Positions 57,237 through 64,000 of a stretch of 64,000 nt of DNA are shown here, one piece after another. Made by a program: the position numbers and the translations under genes. The DNA comes from Edaphovirga cremea (GTDB taxonomy: Bacteria > Pseudomonadota > Gammaproteobacteria > Enterobacterales > Enterobacteriaceae), in NCBI RefSeq assembly GCF_003332275.1, contig NZ_QOVA01000005.1:186001-250000 (forward strand), written 5' to 3'. The notes under the pieces are model-generated. The model was not told the DNA's origin. It saw only the letters and a list, made by a program, of their open reading frames with translations, and ran no database searches. How positions within the stretch are numbered: position 1 is the first letter of the stretch; each line of letters starts with the position of its first letter.

Positions 57237-58948
57237 TTTGGTGGGCGGAGCAGCCTAGCCGTGCACAGCTAGAGCGCGCCGCAGTCTCAGACTTGGCAGA
57301 TCAAAACCCATGGCTTACAGGCGTAGCATGGCATGTAGCCGGATTGCATCTCGTTGCTGACTTTGAGCTGCAAGTGGGGGAACGGATCGTTCCATTGAAG
57401 CTCACCTACCCAGAGTTTTACCCGGATGTTGCTCCTTCGATTGTTCCGAGAGATCGAGTTCGTTTGTCAGGTCATCAATATGGTGCGACAGGTGAACTCT
57501 GCTTGCAATACCGTCCCGACAATTGGATGCCTGAAATTACGGGTGCAATGATGATTGAAAGTGCTTATCGCTTGCTGTCATCGGAGCAGGAAACCGGCGA
57601 ATCAGCACCTTCAGTGCATCAAATCCTTCCTGCTCAACAAGTGAGAAATGCGGCGTTTCGTTTCCTCTACTCGCGACACGTATTGGACGGCTTGTTGAAG
57701 GTTGAAGTGGAGCATGTGCTAGATGCCCAAATTCAGCAGCATTACTTTTCCGATGTTTTTGCAGCCCAGCTTGTGCGTATTGGCCCCGAAGATGCTTCGA
57801 TATGGGTCGAACCGAATAGACGCGGTTACGGGGCCAACCTACTGGCAGCTAAGGTGGTCCGCTTACCAGAAGGCGCGTTAACCGAGTGTCGGACGCTCAA
57901 CGATCTTATTACGTTGCTTGAACGCCACAGTATTGAAGCTTTATGCGCTGAGCTATTACAAGCGTCTGGTTTCATGGGTGTCATCATTTTTGATGGTGTT
58001 AACATTCTGGTTTCAATGGTTTACGGGGATGTAGGCTCGCGGAAGCTGTTAAACTATGACCTGATCTTAGCTGAGCTTGATAGTGTGCGCCTCAATCCTG
58101 AGCATGACCGTCTTAAAGCAGCAAAAATCGCAGTGATCGGCTGTGGTTCTGTCGGGTCTAAAGTCGCTGTGCACTTGGCCCGAACGGGTGTCAGACAGTT
58201 TGTACTTGTCGACGGAGACTTACTTGCCTCTGGCAATCTAGTTCGTAACGAACTCGACTGGCGGGCGGTTGGCATGCATAAGTCACAAGCCCTGAGATCC
58301 CGACTTCAAGAAGTCCGTGCTGATTGTGAAGTTATCAGTCGCACCACTGTTTTGGGTGGTCAGGAGAGTGGCGGCGCAACTTCTGCGACAATGGGGTATA
58401 TCGCGGGCTGTGATTTGATTATAGAGGCCACTGCCGATCCGCTGGTCTTCAATCTATGTGCATCAATTGCGCGGAGAGCAAAAAAACCAATGTGCTGGGC
58501 ACAGGTTTTCGGCGGCGGCATCGGTGGTATTGTCGTTCGCTTACGGCCAGGAATAGATCCGCCCCCTCTCGTTGCCCGACAGCGAATCGAAACTTGGTAT
58601 GCAGAACAGGGCGTCGCGTGGCCGGAAAACGAGGTCTTACAGCCTTACTCGGAGGTTGACGAAGCAGGGATGCCTTTGATTGCTGATGACGCGGATGTTT
58701 CCGTTGTTGCAGCACATTTGTCGCGCTTCGCCATTGACCTTCTTGCCCGCCCAGATTCAACAGTTTTCCCTTTTTCCGCCTACCTAATTGGAATGGCTGA
58801 GAGGTGGTTATTCACTGCCCCCTTTGACACGAGACCAATTGACCTCGGGGCAAGCGATGGGTGGAATACGGAAGCACAGGTTGGTGATTCCGAAGCCTTA
58901 AAACAATTATTGACCGACCTGTTCCCTGGAACAAACGATGCAGATTGA
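57233..58948 (+). CDS. cap2: CBASS Cap2, fused E2-E1 ubiquitin-like conjugation enzyme
   Basis: A 571-residue protein. The N-terminal E2/UBC-like domain has its catalytic Cys90 in GELCLQYRPDNW. The E1-like adenylation domain has the nucleotide motif IAVIGCGSVGSKVA (near residue 303) and VLVDGDLL, with the probable E1 Cys421 in PMCWAQVFGGGIGG. Cap2 ligates the CD-NTase C-terminus to an unknown partner and so primes signalling. The TTG start lies 5 nt after a perfect AGGAGG and overlaps the CD-NTase stop. Confidence 0.94.
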   Translation: MIWWAEQPSRAQLERAAVSDLADQNPWLTGVAWHVAGLHLVADFELQVGERIVPLKLTYPEFYPDVAPSIVPRDRVRLSGHQYGATGELCLQYRPDNWMPEITGAMMIESAYRLLSSEQETGESAPSVHQILPAQQVRNAAFRFLYSRHVLDGLLKVEVEHVLDAQIQQHYFSDVFAAQLVRIGPEDASIWVEPNRRGYGANLLAAKVVRLPEGALTECRTLNDLITLLERHSIEALCAELLQASGFMGVIIFDGVNILVSMVYGDVGSRKLLNYDLILAELDSVRLNPEHDRLKAAKIAVIGCGSVGSKVAVHLARTGVRQFVLVDGDLLASGNLVRNELDWRAVGMHKSQALRSRLQEVRADCEVISRTTVLGGQESGGATSATMGYIAGCDLIIEATADPLVFNLCASIARRAKKPMCWAQVFGGGIGGIVVRLRPGIDPPPLVARQRIETWYAEQGVAWPENEVLQPYSEVDEAGMPLIADDADVSVVAAHLSRFAIDLLARPDSTVFPFSAYLIGMAERWLFTAPFDTRPIDLGASDGWNTEAQVGDSEALKQLLTDLFPGTNDAD

Positions 58949-59396
58949 GATTGTGAATCACGTCAAGGACAAATTGCGAAGGGCACTCAAGGCCGCTGGT
59001 AGTCGAGAAATTGGTGGTGTACTGATGGGAGAGCAGATCGCGCCAGGGAATTTTCGGATCGTCGATTTGTCGATTGATAGCCAGACTGGCAGTCAAGCTC
59101 ACTTTGTGCGCAGTTCAGAAGCACATGTTGAAGCTCTCCGCACATTCTTCCTTGAGACAGGCCATCAATATGACCGATTTAACTACCTGGGGGAATGGCA
59201 TTCCCATCCCCGGTCTTCTGTAATGCCAAGCACTCAAGACGTTGCCTCAATGACTGATTTGGTTAAGGGGGAGAGGGGAATCGATTTCGCTGTATTGTTA
59301 GTCGTCAGCTTGCATTCGTGGCGCAGGATGTCCTGTTCCTGCACCCTGTTTTGCCGGGGCACTAATCCCTCACCAGTCGATATTTTGGAGAGATAA
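58938..59396 (+). CDS. cap3: CBASS Cap3, JAB/JAMM isopeptidase
   Basis: A 152-residue JAMM metalloprotease: Glu24, then EWHSHPRSSVMPSTQD with zinc ligands His88, His90 and Asp101 and Ser98, matching HxH-x7-S-x2-D. Cap3 cuts the conjugates made by Cap2 and so restrains CBASS. Its ATG overlaps the cap2 stop by 11 nt. It is a compact single-domain form. Confidence 0.94.
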   Translation: MQIEIVNHVKDKLRRALKAAGSREIGGVLMGEQIAPGNFRIVDLSIDSQTGSQAHFVRSSEAHVEALRTFFLETGHQYDRFNYLGEWHSHPRSSVMPSTQDVASMTDLVKGERGIDFAVLLVVSLHSWRRMSCSCTLFCRGTNPSPVDILER

Positions 59397-59398
59397 CA

Positions 59399-60469
59399 AT
59401 GTTCAACTATTTTGTACGGTCATTCATTGATTGGTTCTTCAGGCGGCGGTCACCAGGTGTAATACTAATAAGAGCTGGGGTACCACTTTTTGCCGTTGTC
59501 TTTGTGGGACTTACGTTCGGTATCACGTTACCCACATCTAAGGGCCCTTTTATTTTCAGTTGGGACTCGGCTGGCAGTGCTGGCGCACTAAGTTGGGGCA
59601 TGTTTGTCATTGCTTGCTTCATCGTCCTGTTAGGGGCATTTCTGATTATTCGCGACATCCGTCTGGAGAATCGTAAGAAAATCATTGTTATTGAGGCGAG
59701 AGGATTACGAGATTGGCAAGGACAGCCATTAGGATCAGCAGTTCCGTCCACAATACCAGGACAGCGTGAGCAGGTGATAGTTGATCTACGACAAGGGATA
59801 GTGGATGGTCAAATCGTCAGCCCTAACGCAGCAATACGTCGCCTTGCCAGTCTGCCCGATGATATCGCTCGGCGTTGTGGTGGGCTTGACAGGTCGAATA
59901 TATCCTTTGTTCTCGGTGGACTAGCACCGGTACCATTTCTTTTTCTACTCGGTGTGATTGTTGATGATGAATCTCAAGTTTTCATTATGGATTGGGATCG
60001 GGCGCAGTGTAATTGGCGTGTGCTTGCTGATGAAGATGACGGCAAGCGTTTCATTGTTACAGGGTTGGGTGCTGTCAACGCAACTATGAAACGAGTGGCG
60101 CTTTGCATATCTGCATCATACGATGTAATTGAGGCGGATGTACGTATTGTCGAAACAGGTATTCCAATAATCAAAATGGAATTGGAAGGACGCAATACCA
60201 GCTCACACTGGTCTGAGACAAAGCAGCAACAGCTCGCCCAGCAATTTCTAGATACTGTGATGTCTCTAGCTCGGCAAGGTATCACTGAAATTTCTTTATT
60301 CCTCGCTGCACCCGCAAGCCTCACGCTACGATTGGGGATGCTCTACGACAAACGCAATCTTCCTCATGTCGAAGTTAACCAATATGAACAGAGCGATCCC
60401 AAGCGATTCCCTTGGGCGATTAGGATGCCAGTGGCGGGATTTATCCATGCCGAGTTGACACAACGATGA
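59399..60469 (+). CDS. CBASS effector, 2TM-SAVED (Cap14-like)
   Basis: A 356-residue protein with two N-terminal membrane helices (about residues 20-41 and 61-83) and a C-terminal SAVED-type nucleotide sensor (about 110-350; segments GLGAVNATMKRVALCISASYDVIEADV and ITEISLFLAAPASLTLRLGMLYDKR fit the fold). On binding the cyclic nucleotide, 2TM-SAVED proteins are thought to oligomerise and damage the inner membrane, causing abortive infection. GGAG lies 9 nt before the ATG; 2 bp separate it from cap3. It completes a four-gene type II CBASS. Confidence 0.88.
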   Translation: MFNYFVRSFIDWFFRRRSPGVILIRAGVPLFAVVFVGLTFGITLPTSKGPFIFSWDSAGSAGALSWGMFVIACFIVLLGAFLIIRDIRLENRKKIIVIEARGLRDWQGQPLGSAVPSTIPGQREQVIVDLRQGIVDGQIVSPNAAIRRLASLPDDIARRCGGLDRSNISFVLGGLAPVPFLFLLGVIVDDESQVFIMDWDRAQCNWRVLADEDDGKRFIVTGLGAVNATMKRVALCISASYDVIEADVRIVETGIPIIKMELEGRNTSSHWSETKQQQLAQQFLDTVMSLARQGITEISLFLAAPASLTLRLGMLYDKRNLPHVEVNQYEQSDPKRFPWAIRMPVAGFIHAELTQR

Positions 60470-60510
60470 GTTCAGCTCCTTAAATTTATGATATTGTTCG
60501 ATTGTTATAA

Positions 60511-60978
60511 GTGAAAATTAAAATGGATAGTATGATTAATGGTGAAACCCTAAAATTGAGAGACATCATGAAAGGAATCTACAATTCTTCACATAAGGAT
60601 TTCTCCGGCATTGGTATTGTTCTATATGAAAACATTTCCAACATTCCTATATTCCCACTTAGAAAATCAAATCCAGAAATGGATTTTTCAGACATAACAC
60701 AAACCTTAGCTTCTATATCAAGCCACAAAAGTGATTATCATGATGGCTTTCATTTTATCTCAAACAATTGGCAATTAACCCATGTCTCTCAATATTTTTC
60801 CCCACCCATAATCCCTGATATAGAGTTATGTAGAAAATCAGGATTTGGTGGACGGTATTTAGCTGCATTATTTGGCTCTAAAATCATTGGCGTGAGCTTA
60901 TGCGGCATTGCTAGTAAAAATTTTGGCTTGGCTATTTTTAAAGATGGGGTTGAAATATTATTTGAGGATTTAAAATGA
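60511..60978 (+). CDS. Small protein with diverged DisA_N/diadenylate-cyclase-like domain
   Basis: About 155 residues, or 151 from the ATG at 60523. The C-terminal two thirds can be laid on the DAC (DisA_N) domain: IGIVLYE as the first strand, YHDGF (77-80) where DAC has LHDGA, and GFGGRYLAAL (residues 111-120) where DAC has LGTRHRAAL. GVSLCGIASKNFGLAIFKDG then stands for VIVVSEETGxISxxxxG. The key RHR motif is reduced to RYL, so cyclase activity is doubtful. Inactive DAC-derived sensor domains are known in conflict systems (named DACNV and relatives in databases). Very AT-rich, unlike the CBASS genes 41 bp upstream. It overlaps the next gene by 4 nt. Confidence 0.65.
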   Translation: MKIKMDSMINGETLKLRDIMKGIYNSSHKDFSGIGIVLYENISNIPIFPLRKSNPEMDFSDITQTLASISSHKSDYHDGFHFISNNWQLTHVSQYFSPPIIPDIELCRKSGFGGRYLAALFGSKIIGVSLCGIASKNFGLAIFKDGVEILFEDLK

Positions 60979-61565
60979 TCAGTATAATACCAATTAGAAT
61001 AATAATTCTAGTCGTATCTATTTTTTATGCCGCTACAATGTTAATTATTAGTTATTTTTCTCACCCTGAGTCAACAAGTTTTATCAATTATATAAGTCCA
61101 TCATGGAAATTGGCAACCATACTTAATATAATCCTTTGGATGGTTTTTTCACGCGGATGGCGTTACATATGGAGAAAGATTCCCTCACTAAATGAGTATG
61201 TTTTTCCTGATCTAAATGGACAATGGAGAATAAAGATAAATTGGGTGAAAGGTGAGAAAAACGGTATAGTTGAAGGAAATGCATGGATAAAACAATCACT
61301 TATAAATATGAGTATGGAGATAATCACTAAGGATTCAGAATCCGAAACACTAATTGTTCAGCCACAAAAAGATCCTGTATCTGGTAGGCCAATGATATAT
61401 TATATCTACAAAAACACGCCAAAAAATATCTCTCCAGAAAATCCCAGTGCATATGAAGGCACTGCGCTATTAAAAATATGTTTAACGGATAAATATGAGT
61501 TAAATGGTAACTATTACACAAATCGTGCATCTCATGGACACTACACTCTAAATAAAATCCCATAA
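60975..61565 (+). CDS. Cap15-like 2TM beta-barrel effector (S-2TM-beta)
   Basis: A 196-residue protein with two N-terminal membrane helices (about residues 5-27 and 43-60), a basic turn (RGWRYIWRKIP) and a beta-rich C-terminal domain starting YVFPDLNGQWRIKINW (residues 75-90). This is the layout and signature of Cap15/S-2TM-beta proteins, whose barrel binds a cyclic dinucleotide and whose helices disrupt the inner membrane. The ATG overlaps the stop of the DAC-like gene (ATGA). It forms a tight two-gene unit with that gene, and about 32% GC separates both from the CBASS operon. Confidence 0.8.
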   Translation: MISIIPIRIIILVVSIFYAATMLIISYFSHPESTSFINYISPSWKLATILNIILWMVFSRGWRYIWRKIPSLNEYVFPDLNGQWRIKINWVKGEKNGIVEGNAWIKQSLINMSMEIITKDSESETLIVQPQKDPVSGRPMIYYIYKNTPKNISPENPSAYEGTALLKICLTDKYELNGNYYTNRASHGHYTLNKIP

Positions 61566-61790
61566 CCCTGATATATCATAAATATAAAAATGCAGGTTCT
61601 AATATCTAAAACCCTTCGTTAAATCAGAGTACATATAATAAAGGAAAACACTTAATCCCTACGTTCTCCCTGTGCTTGATAAAGCTTATTTCAGTCTTAG
61701 ATTTAACTTACTTTTATGCTTGAGCACCAACTTCAGGTAAGAGTGTTGCCATTCAATTGGCTCACTAGAAACTAGTCCATCATGCTCACT

Positions 61791-62350
61791 CTAACCACAT
61801 ACACCAGGATTCAACAAGATAGTTTGATAAGTAGCGTGGCTTTCAATGCCCTGTAACACATGGCTGAGGATGCGGCGCCGATCTTCCTGAGTGATCTTAT
61901 TGGGATTAATCAGATATGTTTGCCGACCTGCATTGCGGATTGCCAGCCCCCGGCCCGGACAGTTAATCCCTTGCCCAATGTAGATCTCAACAAGCTGTTT
62001 TAGTTTCTTTTGGGTTGGCCTAATGAATTCACGCCAACTATCCGCCTTCTCTACTGCCACGCCATACCTATAAGCATCATACAAAATGCTGAACGCTTCG
62101 CTATTCCTACGCTTCCTGACGTCACCAAGAGAGTAAATCAGGCTATAAATCAGTGTCTTTGCCGATCCTTCGTCAATATCAAAGCGCCGCATCACTTTCT
62201 CTTTGGTGATTTTCTTCAGACGTACACACTTGAGCCCATATTTCTCAAGTTCATCGCATAGAATAGTCAATTGACTTCTTTCGATATCATAGTTGTAGCC
62301 TTCAAAATTATGCCACTTGATAGTAGAAGGCTATCCCAATCAAACACCAT
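61791..62350 (-). pseudogene. Frameshifted remnant of an unrecognised island gene
   Basis: From about 62330 leftward a frame reads STIKWHNFEGYNYDIERSQ and continues through the 159 residues that a TTG start at 62270 would give, ending at 61791. It is open upstream only to a TAG at 62331-62333 and has no ATG or GTG. An ATG at 62350 in another frame gives MVFDWDSLLLSS and runs into the same stretch, so a single frameshift between about 62313 and 62331 would join them. The protein family is not recognised. The basic C-terminal part FIRPTQKKLKQLVEIYIGQG could bind nucleic acid, but this is speculation. Confidence 0.45.
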
Positions 62351-62488
62351 TATTACTGACTACTACTCGCATTGGATATTTTAAAAGGGTAGCTTATATA
62401 ACAACCTACCTTAAATATATCTGTATATACATATCCTCCCATCACACTTCCGCAAAAAATAATATGCTCCATTAGTTTTATGGTAAAA

Positions 62489-63958
62489 TCACTCATCTCT
62501 ATTAATAACCCAAATAATTATTGCAACAGAAAGTATTAAAAATCCTGAGATAAAAAATGAAAACATAGGGGCTATTGTTTTATTTAACATGGGAAATATT
62601 TTCTGAATAATAGGATGCACCACAAACTCAGCTAAAGTTGCTGCACCAACCAAACCAAAAACAAAAGTCAGCCAACGATCTCTCCGACTCCGAACAAAAT
62701 CTGATTTATATCTTAGTTCATCAAGATGATACCTTGCGACTTCCTTTGCCGAGGGAATTAAAGCTGTAGTACCAAATGATTCGATAATATATGAAAGCGA
62801 ATCAGATACTTCCCCTGAACAACTACTGTGATGAATTAATTTTTCTGAATTTGCAAGTGTTTCATATGCATGAAGTAGATGTTTATCAGACTGAGGATCG
62901 TGAGCCCAAGAACATGCTCTAGCTATGCTCATGTTATAGTATTCTATTTGTTCAGCTCTTGCTTGGCTTTCAAATATTTTCGAGCGTGTATTAGGCTCGT
63001 CCCAAACATTGTCTAAAGAACCATTAGGCTTTAACCAAGTCCATAAAAGAATAGACCTATTTGCATGGAAACAATAATCCTCAAACATCCTTAGATCCTG
63101 AGGTAAAACAGGAACCTTTTCAGCTACATCAGTTCTAAGCAAGATTTTCATCATTGAATGTGAAAAAGTATGAAAGAGTTCTTTTTTACTTTTTGACTGA
63201 GTATCGAAGCGAAGTAAAGAAACCGATGGACGTCCCTGCCATATAAATTCTTTAAAAGAGTCTCTTTTATATTTTCCATCTAACACCAGGATATTGCCTA
63301 TAGCATTACAGTACATTGAGCGACAGAGATCTAAAGTAGCCTCCCATGAATCATTGTTTTCTGTCCCCGCAATTCGATGTAACGACCAATCACTGCCTCC
63401 CAGGCTAAAAATCTCCCCATCAGTTTGTAAAGCATCATCAAGTACTTTTTGACTATCTTTTTTCATTTTATTTATTAATTTATTTACCACCCTTCCCCTA
63501 AAATAATTCCCACCAAACGAAAACGTATCTTCAAATGCATGTATCAATTCAACTTCAGCATCTAGGGTTTGAATCTTAGCATCAACCCAGATAGATTTAA
63601 AATATCTTTGATAAATATTCACTACATTTGATATGAAATCGCTTTCTTTCATTTCCTCCCACGTTTCATCAAATTGAAAACTAAGAATTGCAATTCCATT
63701 TTTATAAACTTTAACTGAAGGAAAAAGAGCAACCTGTTCACTCTCATATTCTAAAGCCAAAGGAGGTAAAGATGTTCTAATATAAATATCACTATTAAGT
63801 GAAACTCGACTCTCATGGAATGCAATCTCGTATGAGTCTATCAACTCCGCGATAATACGCTCTGGAATTTTAGGGTTAAACTTAATCTCCCAACTTGAAT
63901 CCCATTGCCGGCCCTCTGGTTTTAATAGAGCAATCTGTATCTTTTTTGAATCATCCAT
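62489..63958 (-). CDS. Unrecognised 489-residue protein with C-terminal two-helix membrane anchor
   Basis: Residues 1-415 form a soluble, charged domain with no motif I can name. A basic, probably helical stretch (HLDELRYKSDFVRSRRDRW) leads into two membrane helices (about 424-445 and 462-484) close to the C-terminus. The layout recalls CorA-like or other membrane effectors, in which a large sensor domain precedes a short TM pair. About 36% GC. It lies next to CBASS and the Cap15-like pair on the island, so a defence role is possible but not shown. The ATG at 63958 begins MDDSKK; the upstream region leaves the window. Confidence 0.75.
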   Translation of the reverse strand: MDDSKKIQIALLKPEGRQWDSSWEIKFNPKIPERIIAELIDSYEIAFHESRVSLNSDIYIRTSLPPLALEYESEQVALFPSVKVYKNGIAILSFQFDETWEEMKESDFISNVVNIYQRYFKSIWVDAKIQTLDAEVELIHAFEDTFSFGGNYFRGRVVNKLINKMKKDSQKVLDDALQTDGEIFSLGGSDWSLHRIAGTENNDSWEATLDLCRSMYCNAIGNILVLDGKYKRDSFKEFIWQGRPSVSLLRFDTQSKSKKELFHTFSHSMMKILLRTDVAEKVPVLPQDLRMFEDYCFHANRSILLWTWLKPNGSLDNVWDEPNTRSKIFESQARAEQIEYYNMSIARACSWAHDPQSDKHLLHAYETLANSEKLIHHSSCSGEVSDSLSYIIESFGTTALIPSAKEVARYHLDELRYKSDFVRSRRDRWLTFVFGLVGAATLAEFVVHPIIQKIFPMLNKTIAPMFSFFISGFLILSVAIIIWVINRDE

Positions 63959-64000
63959 ATAAATACATTTAAAATCAGAGAAAAAGACAGAATTAGAAAC

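Noticed and set aside
60511-60978. Assignment as mCpol (minimal CRISPR polymerase), which would make this a classic Panoptes pair
   Set aside because: No GGDD or similar palm-domain motif is visible; the DAC-type motifs fit better.

Overview
The window reads as chromosome of an enterobacterium, most likely a Pectobacteriaceae-type plant-associated relative. The backbone is about 52-55% GC and keeps E. coli-like neighbourhoods: purN, ppk-ppx-pdeF-yfgG, dgcE-alkA-yegD-mdtABCD-baeSR-yegP-yegQ-cyaR-yegS, srlAEBDMR-gutQ and thiMD. These are joined in an order unlike E. coli, with pstCAB next to ppk and fbaB next to srl.

Layout: (1) 1-586 is the 3' part of purN. (2) 734-5597 is a minus-strand five-gene operon set between purN and speG and richer in AT than its surroundings. 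Its first three genes match the Bacillus ntdABC/kabABC kanosamine set in identity and order (PLP aminotransferase, HAD sugar-phosphate phosphatase, NAD-dependent 3-dehydrogenase). They are followed by a SemiSWEET-type sugar transporter and a flavin monooxygenase. (3) 6020-17487 holds speG, a pstCAB transporter without pstS or phoU, ppk and ppx for polyphosphate, and a LacI regulator divergent from a fructokinase with two matched palindromic operators. (4) 17562-28077 holds the c-di-GMP enzymes PdeF (with a good FNR box) and DgcE, plus yfgG, mgtE, alkA and yegD. (5) 28386-43056 holds the MdtABC RND efflux system with MdtD and BaeSR, then yegP, trhP (yegQ), the sRNA CyaR behind a CRP site, and yegS. 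(6) 43159-49664 holds fbaB and the sorbitol operon. (7) 49758-53928 holds a UbiD-family decarboxylase divergent from a LysR regulator, then thiMD.

(8) From about 54020 to the right end is a genomic island. A tyrosine recombinase gene lies next to what looks like an attachment core inside the TPP riboswitch of thiMD: only the 3' half of the riboswitch is recognisable. The island carries a type II CBASS operon (CD-NTase, Cap2 E1-E2, Cap3 JAMM peptidase, 2TM-SAVED effector). Immediately downstream is a very AT-rich two-gene pair: a small protein with a diverged DisA_N/diadenylate-cyclase-like domain, and a Cap15-like 2TM beta-barrel effector. Beyond it lie a frameshifted gene remnant and an unrecognised 489-residue protein with two C-terminal membrane segments. 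The far end of the island is outside the window.

The most interesting candidates are the DAC-like/Cap15-like pair (possibly a guard system separate from the CBASS), the kanosamine operon extended by a SemiSWEET and a monooxygenase, and the integration into a riboswitch. All functions are inferred from reading the sequence and from remembered family features; no database search was run.
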